Notes: generated by a model not told the origin, from the sequence alone. A stretch of 64,000 nt of DNA from DASXMT01 sp963781305 (GCA_963781305.1 CAWAFL010000011.1:434001-498000); one strand, 5' to 3'. Shown: positions 34,190 to 43,088, numbered from the stretch's first letter. Numbers and translations: made by a program.

Positions 34190-36160
34190 ATGGGCACGCC
34201 CACCTCGGCGGAGCTGATCGCTATGTACGAGCGGATGTCACTCATCCGGGTGTTCGAAGAGAACGTCGGGCGCCTGTACCGAGACGGCGAGATACCCGGG
34301 TTCGTCCATCTCTCGATCGGCCAGGAGGCGACAGCGGTAGGGGCGTGCTGGCCCCTCCGGCCCGCTGATGTGATCACGTCGACCCACCGAGGGCACGGCC
34401 ACTGCCTAGCCAAGGGGCTCGACCCGTTCGCCATGCTGGCCGAACTGATGGGGAAGGAGGACGGCACCAACCGAGGCCGAGGCGGATCCATGCACGTGGC
34501 CGACCCATCCCTCGGGGTCTTCGGGGCCAACGGGATCGTTGCCGCCGGTCTGCCCATCGCGGTGGGTGCAGCCCTCGCCTTCCGTCTCCGGAATGAGGAT
34601 GGGGTGGTCGTGGCCTTCTTCGGCGACGGAGCGGTCGCTCAAGGCGCATTCCACGAATCGGTCAACCTGGCCGCGGTGTGGGACCTTCCGGTCGTGTTCT
34701 TCTGCGAGAACAACGGCTATGCGGAATTTACGGCGGCGGCCGATCAACACCCGACCAGTCTCGCCCAGCGATGTGTCGCCTACGGCGTCGACCATCACCG
34801 AGTCGACGGCGACGATGTCGCGGCCGTGTCCGCCGTCATGGCTGACGTCATCTCGCACAGTCGAGCGGGCAGTGGTCCAGTGGTGGTCGAGGGGGTCACC
34901 CACCGATGGAGCGGACACTACGAGGGGGACCCCCAACGGTACCGGCCAGACGATGAGGTCACCCACCACCGGCATCATGACGACCCGCTCATCCTCCACC
35001 GGAGGTTCCTGCTGGCCGAAGGGGTGACATCCGAGGTGATCGACGGCATCGACCGGGCCACGGTGGCCAGACTGGAGCGTGACATCGAGTCGGCCAGACG
35101 CTCGGCTCTGCCCGATCGTTCGAGCCTGGGGCAATTCGTCTACCGCAGGGACCCGCCCCAGGTTCAAGAGGCGCGCCCACGGACCGGGGAATCCTTCCGG
35201 GTCATGGATGCCATCCACGATGCCCTGGCCTCGCTGCTCGAGAGCGATGCGTCGGTGTTCCTCGCCGGGATCGACGTCGGCCGCGGCGGTAACGTCTTCG
35301 GCATCACCCGTGGGTTGTTCGATCGTTGGCCGACAAGGGTCTTGGACACGCCGATCTCGGAAACGGCCATACTCGGTGCGGGGGTTGGCGCAGCCATGGC
35401 CGGCATGCGGCCGGTGGTCGAGGTCATGTACCTCGATTTCATCGGGGTGTGCTTTGACCAGATCATGAACCAGGCGGCCAAGCTCCCGTACATGACGGGC
35501 GGAAAGGCTCTGATGTCACTGACCATACGGACCCAGTTCGGTCCCGGGCACTCGTCGGGAAGCCAGCACTCCCAAAGCCTCGAGAGCCTCCTGGCCCATA
35601 TTCCCGGCCTCAAGGTGGTCATGCCCTCCACGCCGGCCGACTACTACGGTCTGCTCCGGTCGTCGGTCCTGGACCCCAATCCCGTGGTGTTCATCGAGAA
35701 CCGCCTGCTCTATGGGATGAAGGGGCCCAAACCTCCGGCCGACCACCTCGTGCCCATCGGTTCTGCCAACGTGGTGCGAGGAGGAGGGGACGTGACGGTC
35801 ATCTCCTGGTCCAAGGTGGTCCACGACGTGCTCTCGGTGGCCGACGAACTGGACGACCAGGGCATCCACACCGAGGTCATCGACCTGCGCACCATTTCTC
35901 CCATCGACTGGGAGACGGTGCGCACCTCGGCGGCCAAGACGGGACGGGTGTTGATCGTCTCCGAGTCCGTCACCACCCACGGCGTGGGAGCAGAGATCGC
36001 GGCCGACCTCGCTTCCTCGGCGTTCTGGTCCCTGGACGCCCCTATCCAACGACTGGGTGGGCCGTTCACCCCGGTTCCCTACTCGCCTCCGCTGGAGGAA
36101 GCCTGGCTCCCGGGTCGAGGGGATATCGAAGCGGCCATTCGGTCCTTGGCCAAGGTGTAA
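34190..36160 (+). CDS. 2-oxoacid dehydrogenase E1, alpha and beta fused
   Basis: A 656-residue single chain combining E1-alpha (about 1-320) and E1-beta (about 335-656) of the acetoin/branched-chain dehydrogenase type. The thiamine-diphosphate motif GDG (145-147) to NN (174-175) is intact: GDGAVAQGAFHESVNLA and FFCENNGY. The beta part has ETAILGAGVGAAMAGMRPVV, QFGPGHSSGSQHSQSLE and the C-terminal transketolase-type domain. ATG 34190 is used; start region MGTPTSAELIAMYERM is normal. No E2 or E3 gene is found in the window, so it either borrows them or acts by non-oxidative chemistry. Substrate would be a 2-oxoacid from the pathway. Confidence 0.9.
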   Translation: MGTPTSAELIAMYERMSLIRVFEENVGRLYRDGEIPGFVHLSIGQEATAVGACWPLRPADVITSTHRGHGHCLAKGLDPFAMLAELMGKEDGTNRGRGGSMHVADPSLGVFGANGIVAAGLPIAVGAALAFRLRNEDGVVVAFFGDGAVAQGAFHESVNLAAVWDLPVVFFCENNGYAEFTAAADQHPTSLAQRCVAYGVDHHRVDGDDVAAVSAVMADVISHSRAGSGPVVVEGVTHRWSGHYEGDPQRYRPDDEVTHHRHHDDPLILHRRFLLAEGVTSEVIDGIDRATVARLERDIESARRSALPDRSSLGQFVYRRDPPQVQEARPRTGESFRVMDAIHDALASLLESDASVFLAGIDVGRGGNVFGITRGLFDRWPTRVLDTPISETAILGAGVGAAMAGMRPVVEVMYLDFIGVCFDQIMNQAAKLPYMTGGKALMSLTIRTQFGPGHSSGSQHSQSLESLLAHIPGLKVVMPSTPADYYGLLRSSVLDPNPVVFIENRLLYGMKGPKPPADHLVPIGSANVVRGGGDVTVISWSKVVHDVLSVADELDDQGIHTEVIDLRTISPIDWETVRTSAAKTGRVLIVSESVTTHGVGAEIAADLASSAFWSLDAPIQRLGGPFTPVPYSPPLEEAWLPGRGDIEAAIRSLAKV

Positions 36161-36247
36161 GACGGTTCCGGGCAACCTCCACGAGGAGCGAACCACCAAC
36201 GAGCGGGAAGACTGTCGTACCGGACCCAAAAAGGAAAGAGCACGATC

Positions 36248-37465
36248 ATGACCGAAGTCCCAAAAATCATCTCCGTGGACGACCATGTGGTCGAACCACC
36301 GGATCTGTGGTCGTCCCGGCTTCCATCTAAGTACCGAGATCGCGGCCCCCGCATCGAGCGAAAGCAAATGATGCTCTCCGGTGCTGTGACCGGCAGTCTC
36401 GGTATCAGATGGATCGAAAGCCCCGAGGGCCAATGGTCTGATGTCTGGTATTACGACGACCTCGTCTCCCCGCTCATGATGACGGCGGCCGCGGTTGGCT
36501 TCGACGAGGTGAGCTTCGGCTTGACGACGTTCGACGAGATCCGGAAGGGCACGTGGGACCAGACGGCCCGGTTGGCCGATATGGCTGCAAACCATGTTGA
36601 CGCCGCCATCAACTTTCCCAATACACTTCCGCGGTTCTGCGGTCAGACCTTCTACGAGCGCGACGACAAAGAGTTGGCCCTCCTGTGTGTCCAGGCTTAT
36701 AACGACTGGATGATCGACGACTGGTCGGCCGGAGCGGGCAAAGGCAAGTTGATTCCCTTGACGATCATTCCCCTGTGGGATCCGATGCAGGCGGCAAAGG
36801 AGATCGAGCGGTGTGCGGCCAAGGGGAGCTTCGCCATCACTTTTCCTGAGAATCCCTATCCGCTCGGGCTGCCGTCGATCCACGACACCAGCGGTTTCTG
36901 GGCTCCGGTATTCCGGGCCTGTGAGGAAACGGGGACCGTCTTGTGCATGCACATCGGATCGTCGTCGTCGATGCCGTCCACGGCACCCGACGCTCCGTTC
37001 ATCATCACGTCGACCCTGACCTTCCAAAATGCCATGGGCTCGCTTCTCGATTTCATCTTCTCGGGCACACTGGCTCAGTTCCCGAGGCTGACCATTGCCT
37101 ATTCAGAGGGCCAAGTCGGCTGGATGCCGTACATATTCGAGCGAGCCGACAAATTGTGGGAGGAGCGGAGCGACAACAGTTTCGGGACGTGGCTGCCGGA
37201 CCCCCCGTCCAGCTACATTCCCGGCCGGGTATTCGGGTGCATCTTCGATGACGCCACTGGTCTTCGAAATCGTGACGTCATCGGCATGGACCAGATCTGT
37301 TTCGAGACCGACTACCCCCATGCCGACTCCACCTACCCCGTCTCCAAGGAAATCCTGACCAAGATCTGTCAACAGGCTGGGCTGAGTGACCAGGAGATCT
37401 ACAAGCTCGCTCGGGGCAATGCCATTGCGGCATTTGGCCTCGACCGATTCGGGATTTCCAAGTGA
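36248..37465 (+). CDS. Amidohydrolase-2 family protein (paralogue of 59132-60328)
   Basis: A 405-residue TIM-barrel protein from ATG 36248 (AAAGGAAAGAGC upstream). The metal motif is SVDDHVVEPPDLW (about 9-21), D-x-H type, and a C-terminal FETDYPHADSTYP supplies the second acid. It is extremely like the protein at 59.1-60.3 kb, which also begins with PRIISVDDHVLEPPDLW. This subgroup is abundant in Acidimicrobiia and Mycobacteriaceae and its substrates are not established. It lies 88 bp after the E1 gene and before the last SDR. Confidence 0.9.
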   Translation: MTEVPKIISVDDHVVEPPDLWSSRLPSKYRDRGPRIERKQMMLSGAVTGSLGIRWIESPEGQWSDVWYYDDLVSPLMMTAAAVGFDEVSFGLTTFDEIRKGTWDQTARLADMAANHVDAAINFPNTLPRFCGQTFYERDDKELALLCVQAYNDWMIDDWSAGAGKGKLIPLTIIPLWDPMQAAKEIERCAAKGSFAITFPENPYPLGLPSIHDTSGFWAPVFRACEETGTVLCMHIGSSSSMPSTAPDAPFIITSTLTFQNAMGSLLDFIFSGTLAQFPRLTIAYSEGQVGWMPYIFERADKLWEERSDNSFGTWLPDPPSSYIPGRVFGCIFDDATGLRNRDVIGMDQICFETDYPHADSTYPVSKEILTKICQQAGLSDQEIYKLARGNAIAAFGLDRFGISK

Positions 37466-37664
37466 CAGCCCGCCCAGGTTGAGTCCTCGGGGTTCACGAG
37501 CTTGGGTAGACGGACGGAGACAGCCGCAGCCCATGCCGCAACCGAGCCGGCCGCCCTGGTGCAAGTAGTGCGGAAATCGGTGGTGTGTCTCCACGAAACG
37601 CACGAGCTGCTGACAGACGTGGAGTCGAAAAAGTGCAAGCTACGAACGGAGAGAAACGACAACC

Positions 37665-38381
37665 ATGGGTTTGCTGGAGCATGAGATTGCCATCATCACG
37701 GGGTCGACTCGAGGCATCGGTCGCGCTATGGCGGAGCGATTCGCATCGGAAGGCGCCCGGGTTGTCGTGCACGGCACCCGACAGTCCGATGCAGCGTCGG
37801 TAGCCGAGGAAATCCCGGGCGCACTGGGCATCGGTGCCGACGTCTCGAACCGTGCCGCATTCGAAGCTCTCGTCGTGCGCGTCAACGAGGAATGGGGAGC
37901 CCCGACCGTGCTCGTCAACAATGCAGGAGTATCCTCGAGAGCTGCAATTACCCGGGTACGTGACGAGGACTGGGATCGCGTCCTGAAGGTCAACCTCTCC
38001 GGTCCGCTCTATGCCGCCCGGGCGGTTATCCCAGGGATGAAGGCGAACGGCCGGGGAGTCATCGTAAACGTCACATCGACGGCGGGAACACACGGTCTGG
38101 TCGGGTTCTCCGCATATGGCGCATCCAAGGCGGGCCTGGTGGGGCTTACCCTCACCTGGGCGAAAGAGCTAGCGCCCTTTGGAATCAGAGTCAACGCACT
38201 GGCACCAGGTGCGATCACCGACATGATGAGAGAACTGCCGCCCGACGTTCTCCAGCCGATTGTCGATCAAGGTCTCCCGACTGCCGAAGCAGTGGCGAAT
38301 GCGGGACTCTTCTTGGCCTCCGACCTGTCGAGCACGGTCACGGGCCAAGTCATACATGCGATCGGTCGACCACCTGGGTGA
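37665..38381 (+). CDS. SDR family oxidoreductase (3-oxoacyl-ACP reductase-like)
   Basis: A 238-residue SDR from ATG 37665. TGSTRGIG (12-19), NNAGVSS, Ser/Thr in VTSTAGTHG, YGASK and PGAITDMM are complete. HGTRQSD after the second strand points to NADPH. It resembles FabG-type reductases and is likely the last gene of the + strand array; 51 bp later the convergent TetR gene ends. The gap of 200 bp before it contains no recognisable feature, so it might have its own promoter. Confidence 0.9.
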   Translation: MGLLEHEIAIITGSTRGIGRAMAERFASEGARVVVHGTRQSDAASVAEEIPGALGIGADVSNRAAFEALVVRVNEEWGAPTVLVNNAGVSSRAAITRVRDEDWDRVLKVNLSGPLYAARAVIPGMKANGRGVIVNVTSTAGTHGLVGFSAYGASKAGLVGLTLTWAKELAPFGIRVNALAPGAITDMMRELPPDVLQPIVDQGLPTAEAVANAGLFLASDLSSTVTGQVIHAIGRPPG

Positions 38382-38432
38382 GACACTCCCTCACGTTCAG
38401 GCAGTGTCGATCAACCCGTCGGCGCACCGTAG

Positions 38433-39002
38433 TCAGGCTCGAGCGCTGGGTGGCATCAGGCCCTCCAGGGTAAGGGTAAGGGCGCGGTTGGCTGCGGCCC
38501 CGCGTGCGGCAGCACCATCTGCTCTCGTCATGGCGCCCCTGGCCATGAGCAGCAACAAGAAGACGTCGTCGAGCGATGTATCGCGGCGCAGCGCGCCGGC
38601 GGCCTTGGCGTCGGACAGAGGACGTTTCATCAGCTGGGCAATGCGCTCTCGGTGACGCTCGAGCTGGGTGCCAACGCAGGCGTCGCTCCGGGCCAGGTCA
38701 CCCAGGGCATACAGGTCGGCTATGTCCTCGACAAGACTCCGTAGCAGAACGAAGAAGGCGTCCGGGTCGCCAGCGCGCTCGGCCGCAACCTGGGAGAAGC
38801 GCTCGATCTGCTCGACGAGGACTTCGGCGGTCAGCGCCCGGAGGTCGGGAAAGTTGCGATAGAGCGTCGCCTGTCCCACTCCGGCACGACGCGCTACCTC
38901 GCACATGGAAACGTCGGCTGAGTTGGAGAACAACTCGCGGGCGGCACCGACGATCCTGTCGCGATTGCGCACGGCATCCCTGCGTAGCTGACTGTTGGCC
39001 AC
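38433..39002 (-). CDS. TetR-family transcriptional regulator
   Basis: A 189-residue TetR protein. GTG 39002, preceded by GAAGGGGG, is chosen over ATG 39029. HTH: RIVGAARELFSNSADVSMCE then VARRAGVGQATLYRNFPD, the typical TetR box. The ligand domain follows with HRERIAQLMKRPLSDAK, of which a decayed copy stands at 18.3-18.4 kb. It is divergent to the MFS-USP fusion gene, with two GGAC-N6-GTCC palindromes in the 300 bp between, so it likely represses both. This is the usual arrangement of TetR repressors beside an efflux pump. Confidence 0.92.
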   Translation of the reverse strand: MANSQLRRDAVRNRDRIVGAARELFSNSADVSMCEVARRAGVGQATLYRNFPDLRALTAEVLVEQIERFSQVAAERAGDPDAFFVLLRSLVEDIADLYALGDLARSDACVGTQLERHRERIAQLMKRPLSDAKAAGALRRDTSLDDVFLLLLMARGAMTRADGAAARGAAANRALTLTLEGLMPPSARA

Positions 39003-39030
39003 TACAAACCCCCTTCGAGGACTGTACAAC

Positions 39031-39046
39031 CGGACATGCCGGTCCG
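39031..39046. promoter_or_regulatory. TetR operator candidate 1 (CGGAC-N6-GTCCG)
   Basis: Perfect 5-bp arms CGGAC/GTCCG spaced by ATGCCG, just upstream of the TetR start. A second copy of the GGAC-N6-GTCC core lies 50 bp further on. Two matching inverted repeats in a divergent TetR/efflux interval fit autoregulation. Confidence 0.5.
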
Positions 39047-39096
39047 CAACAAGAAGGTCTCCACCAATGATGCAGGTAGCTGGCCATAAATAAAGT

Positions 39097-39110
39097 GGAC
39101 GGGTCTGTCC
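39097..39110. promoter_or_regulatory. TetR operator candidate 2 (GGAC-N6-GTCC)
   Basis: GGAC-GGGTCT-GTCC, the same core and spacing as the site at 39032-39045. Near it lies an A/T-rich CATAAATAAAG that may hold a -10 box for one of the divergent genes. Confidence 0.5.
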
Positions 39111-39302
39111 GATTATTGCTAAAACCCGATGGCAGGGAAGGCGGCCCTCAACGCCGCTTCGTCAGTCCGACGCCATGAGGAGAGCGATGCACCGCTGGTA
39201 CCACCAATTCCTGGGCGGCGCGGTGACATGCCCGCCGCAGTGGTGCGCTCTGGAGCTGGGCGACAGCGGTGGAACTCTCGCGCCCGAGGGAGGGACCTAC
39301 TA

Positions 39303-41279
39303 ATGCGCCAGGGCCCCCTGGCCGGCCGGTACCCCGCGGTAGCGGCCATGGTCATGTTCGCGTTGATCCCCTACCTGGCGTTATCTTCCGCCCTTGGCCC
39401 GATTACGCCGTTCATCGCCAAGGATCTCCACACGAGCCTGCAGACGCTGAGCCTGGGCTCGGGCCTGGCGAATGCCGGTTACGCGGTCGGCACGGTGTTG
39501 GCCGTCCAGTTCGCCCAGCACCTCCCACAGCGCAGGATGGTGGTCGCCTACGCGGTGCTGCTGTTGCTCGGGTCCGTCCTAGCGGCGGCAGCGCAGGATC
39601 CAGCCATGTTCATCGTCGGCCACGTGATCCAGGGCCTCTGCACCAGCCTGCTGTTGATCGCGGCCGTGCCGCCGCTGGCCATCGGCTTTCCGCAGGACAA
39701 GCTTCGCATCACGGTTGTGATCATGAACATGTGTATCTTCGGGGCGGTCGCACTCGGCCCCTTTATCGGCGGCCTGCAGGCGCAGTCCCATGCCTGGCGG
39801 CCGTTGTTCTGGATCGTCGCCGGGATCGCAGCTGTGGCCCTCGTGCTGACCGTGTTGACGTTCGAGGACTCGCCGCCCGCCAATCCCGACTCGCCGCGTG
39901 ACATCCGGGCCATCGGGCTGGCAACAGTCGGTTGCGTTGCCGCCTTCTTCGGCGCCTCGGAGCTCACGAGCCACCGCTTCTTGGACCCGGCGACGATCAT
40001 CCCACTTCTCGGCGGCCTGGCTGCGATCGTCGTCCTGGTCATCTATCAGTACCGGGCAAAGCGGCCGCTGCTGACGATCCGTACCATGCTGAAAAGCTCG
40101 ATACCGGTCGCCGGGATCGCAGTGGCGCTGTTCGCGGCGGCGGCGTCGGTGTCGGCGACGGTACTCACCGCGAGTGCGCTGGCGGGACGGTACACCCCCC
40201 TGCACATCGGGCTGCTCTACCTCCCGGAGGTGGGCGGTGCGATCATCACGGCGCTTGCGCTCGGGATGGTCATCAATAGGCGGTGGCTGCACTATCTCCC
40301 ACTCGTCGGCATGATCGCGTTGGCGGCCGGGATCGTGGTGTTTCGGATCGAGGTGCCCTCCAGCCAGGCGCTCACGCTGGTCGGCTCGGGATTGACGGGA
40401 ATCGGGCTCGGGGCCACGGTGGCGCCGGCGCTCTTTGTTGCCGGGTTTTCACTTGCCGCCGCAAACCTCCAGCGTGTGCTCGCTATCGTCGAGCTCCTGC
40501 GTGCCGTGGCTGCGTTCCTGGTAGCACCAATCTTCGTGTACTTCGTCTCGATCGCCCCCGGCGGCGTCGATGCGGGCACAGCCACCGCGCTCTGGGTCGG
40601 GCTTGGGCTGGCGGTCGCAGGTGCTGTCATCGGCATCGCCATCTACGCGCTCAGCGGGGCGCGTCCGCAGGCAGCCGACCTCGATCGCTTCTTGGCCGGT
40701 TCGGACCCTGCGTGGTACTCGCCGCCGCTGCTGGCGAGGATCAGGTCTGGCCTGCTCGCCTCTGCCCCGGTCAGCGAGGAAGCCCATCGACGCGACACCC
40801 CTGACATGATTGCGGCTATCGGGCCCTATGTTCCCGCGCCCGTCGGCCCTGTGCTGTTCGCCTACGACGGCTCTGAGCTCGCCGCTCTCGCCATCGACCA
40901 GGCCGGGAAGCAGCTCGCGACCGGGCGGGACGCGCTGGTCGTCTGCGTATGGCAGCCGGCCGATGTCGGCTTTGCGCCAGTCAACAATCGCCACTTCGAC
41001 GCCGCCGCAGCGACCGAGGTGCATCAGGCAGCGGATGAGACCGCCGCGTACGGAGCATCGCTCGCAGAGAAGGCAGGCTTCCGGGCACAGAGGATGGCGG
41101 TCGAGGCCGAGCCCACGTGGAAAGGGATCGTCCAGACTGCCAAGGACAGCCATGCGAGCCTGATCGTGATTGGCTCCCACCGCCACGGTGGTCTGATGGG
41201 GCACCTGGTCGGCAGCGTGGCCGCGGCAGTAGTCGCACATGCAGGATCCCCCATCTTGGTCGTTCGTCCGCGACCCTGA
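39303..41279 (+). CDS. MFS transporter fused to universal stress protein domain
   Basis: A 658-residue membrane protein from ATG 39303 (GAGGGAGGG upstream). Residues 1 to about 455 are a 12-14 helix MFS transporter: AMVMFALIPYLALSSALGPI, GYAVGTVLAVQFAQHLPQRR and so on, as in multidrug efflux permeases. Residues about 514-658 are a UspA domain with FAYDGSE at its start and the ATP-binding loop GSHRHGGLMGHLVGSVAAAV, then SPILVV. A linker of about 60 residues joins them. A fusion of this kind implies that nucleotide binding tunes transport; it is an uncommon pairing. The divergent TetR gene and paired palindromes suggest inducible expression. Confidence 0.88.
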   Translation: MRQGPLAGRYPAVAAMVMFALIPYLALSSALGPITPFIAKDLHTSLQTLSLGSGLANAGYAVGTVLAVQFAQHLPQRRMVVAYAVLLLLGSVLAAAAQDPAMFIVGHVIQGLCTSLLLIAAVPPLAIGFPQDKLRITVVIMNMCIFGAVALGPFIGGLQAQSHAWRPLFWIVAGIAAVALVLTVLTFEDSPPANPDSPRDIRAIGLATVGCVAAFFGASELTSHRFLDPATIIPLLGGLAAIVVLVIYQYRAKRPLLTIRTMLKSSIPVAGIAVALFAAAASVSATVLTASALAGRYTPLHIGLLYLPEVGGAIITALALGMVINRRWLHYLPLVGMIALAAGIVVFRIEVPSSQALTLVGSGLTGIGLGATVAPALFVAGFSLAAANLQRVLAIVELLRAVAAFLVAPIFVYFVSIAPGGVDAGTATALWVGLGLAVAGAVIGIAIYALSGARPQAADLDRFLAGSDPAWYSPPLLARIRSGLLASAPVSEEAHRRDTPDMIAAIGPYVPAPVGPVLFAYDGSELAALAIDQAGKQLATGRDALVVCVWQPADVGFAPVNNRHFDAAAATEVHQAADETAAYGASLAEKAGFRAQRMAVEAEPTWKGIVQTAKDSHASLIVIGSHRHGGLMGHLVGSVAAAVVAHAGSPILVVRPRP

Positions 41280-41508
41280 ACAGACGAGGGGCGCCCAACC
41301 GGGGGATTGAGGTAACTGTTCAGAGCGGCCCACTGGCGAGCACGTCCGCTGCATCGAAGTGGCGGGCCGGGACGATCTGAGCCCTATCCCCGTCATTGGC
41401 GAGCATTGGCCGAACTTGGTAGAGGTTCCGGTCAGCAATCACTCTCCGGGCTAGTCTCACTACGGACCGAAGTCAACCGGTCATTGGCGCCACGGAGGAG
41501 AGATCGAA

Positions 41509-42909
41509 ATGGTCGAAGGGGTTCGTCGAACGATCCGCCCTCTCGGGCTGGCCAGGGTGATTCTGACGGTGCTCTTTGTCACGGGGGTAATGGTCGTAAC
41601 CGTCGCCCCGGCCAATGTGGCAGCCGCTTCGCCTCCTTCGAGTACCGCTTCGCCTCCTTCGCCTACTTCGTCTTCCACTTCGTCTACTTCGAGTAGCGCT
41701 TCGTCTTCCACCTCGTCTTCTTCGAGTACCACTTCGCCATCGTCGTCTTCCACCTCGTCTTCTTCGAGCACGAGCACGTCGGCACCGAAGGCGCTCACCG
41801 ACTGCAACGGGAACGATTGCTATTACAGCCGGGTATCCGTCCTGCTCGCGACAGATGCCGCCGTGGACCTACGGAGCTTCCACTTCGATCGCGGACCTGC
41901 CGGGAAGGAGGCGGATGCTTGCTTTTTGCCGACGAGTCCTTACCCGGAGAGGGTGACCCCCTCCTCCTCGGTGTCGTTCTGCTACGAAAAGCAGATGTAC
42001 ACCGACCGCAGCGGTCAAGGGGTCGACACTCGCCTCGTTTTCTACTACGAGATCTACAACGACCAGGGCCAAGACACCGGTTACTACGTCGACGGGTATG
42101 CGTTTGTCCCGAACATCGGCGCTAACGAGAAAAGCTGCACCATTCGGGAGCGGGTGAGCGCCAAGGACGTTGGCGTTTCTGCCCCCTACACCTGTTCCGT
42201 GAGCTGGGCGAGTTCGGACCCCCATAGCGTGGACCCACAGCCACATTTCAGCGTCACCACGAAGCCGGTCACCGTTATCGACGCTAAGACAGACCCGAGT
42301 CCGACCCGCGCCCGCGACCTGGTCCTCCAATACTGTGACACCACCGACACTCCGAGATGCAAGTGGCAGAAGACTGGCTCATCCGCCTTCCTGCAGCCCA
42401 AGGGTGATCGGACTCAAGTCACCTCGGTCCACTCGACGTGTCCTCCGGAGAGCAAGGAGTCCGAGCTCAGCTACGAAAAGAGGGTGCACATCGAGTGGTC
42501 CGACAACATTGGCGTCAAAGTGTCCGGCGAGACCAAGGTGAGCATCTTCGGGCAAGAAGTCAAAGCGTCGGTGGAGACGGAGTATTCCCACGAGGTGACC
42601 GCAGGTACCGAGACCAGTGAGAAGATCAAGCACTTCATACCCGAGGGATATCGGGGGGCGCTCTATTTCACCGCAGGGGTTGTCGAGGTGAAGGGCACCG
42701 TCAACATCTTCACGCCAGACCGTGCCTACAAGATCGTGAACGTGATCGTCGACTTCCCCCTTTCCAACGAGTACCGGCCGCCCAACAATCAACCCCCAGT
42801 GCCGGTCGGAGTCGTTGATCCCGAGTACTGGAAATGCGAGGAAGCGCAGCCCTCGTACCCGCCGTCGGGGAGCCCTGGTCTACAGATCACGCAGTCACCC
42901 CTCTCGTAA
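41509..42909 (+). CDS. Secreted protein with Ser-rich linker and possible aerolysin/ETX-like segment
   Basis: A 466-residue protein from ATG 41509 (GGAGGAGAGATCGAA upstream). Signal peptide: ARVILTVLFVTGVMVV then cleavage near ANVAAA (about 40). Residues 41-92 are almost only Ser, Thr, Pro and Ala, a likely O-glycosylated cell-wall spacer. The folded part (93-466) has ten Cys, enough for five disulfides. Residues about 330-380 (WSDNIGVKVSG to IPEG) are rich in alternating Ser/Thr/Val with EYSHEVTAGTETSE, like the membrane-inserting strand region of aerolysin/ETX-MTX2 proteins. No certain family; the pore idea is inference. No partner gene is near. Confidence 0.75.
   Translation: MVEGVRRTIRPLGLARVILTVLFVTGVMVVTVAPANVAAASPPSSTASPPSPTSSSTSSTSSSASSSTSSSSSTTSPSSSSTSSSSSTSTSAPKALTDCNGNDCYYSRVSVLLATDAAVDLRSFHFDRGPAGKEADACFLPTSPYPERVTPSSSVSFCYEKQMYTDRSGQGVDTRLVFYYEIYNDQGQDTGYYVDGYAFVPNIGANEKSCTIRERVSAKDVGVSAPYTCSVSWASSDPHSVDPQPHFSVTTKPVTVIDAKTDPSPTRARDLVLQYCDTTDTPRCKWQKTGSSAFLQPKGDRTQVTSVHSTCPPESKESELSYEKRVHIEWSDNIGVKVSGETKVSIFGQEVKASVETEYSHEVTAGTETSEKIKHFIPEGYRGALYFTAGVVEVKGTVNIFTPDRAYKIVNVIVDFPLSNEYRPPNNQPPVPVGVVDPEYWKCEEAQPSYPPSGSPGLQITQSPLS
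41668..41768 (+). repeat. Internal repeats encoding the Ser-rich linker
   Basis: The 26-bp unit TCGTCTTCCACCTCGTCTTC continuing to TTCGAG occurs identically at 41701-41726 and 41743-41768, with a variant at 41668-41693. Spacings of 33 and 42 bp keep the reading frame, so the linker may change length by slippage or recombination. Confidence 0.8.
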
Positions 42910-43088
42910 TGTTGCGTTCGCACACGAGGGTTGGTCCTTCTTCCCGGTCTTATGGCCGACGAGGGGCTCTAGCCGCCCGGACTTTCCCTGTTCTGTCACT
43001 CGGTGACGGCGCCGACCGGGGACTGCTGGTGATGTCACCTTGAGAGGTCGAACGCTGAGATCAACGGGAAGTGGCAGGTCCAATGGGC

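Noticed and set aside
35516..37027. 503-codon open frame on the minus strand opposite the E1 and amidohydrolase genes
   Set aside because: Its product is Arg/Gly/His-rich without domain, and it shadows two well-supported genes on the + strand; typical of high-GC antisense frames.
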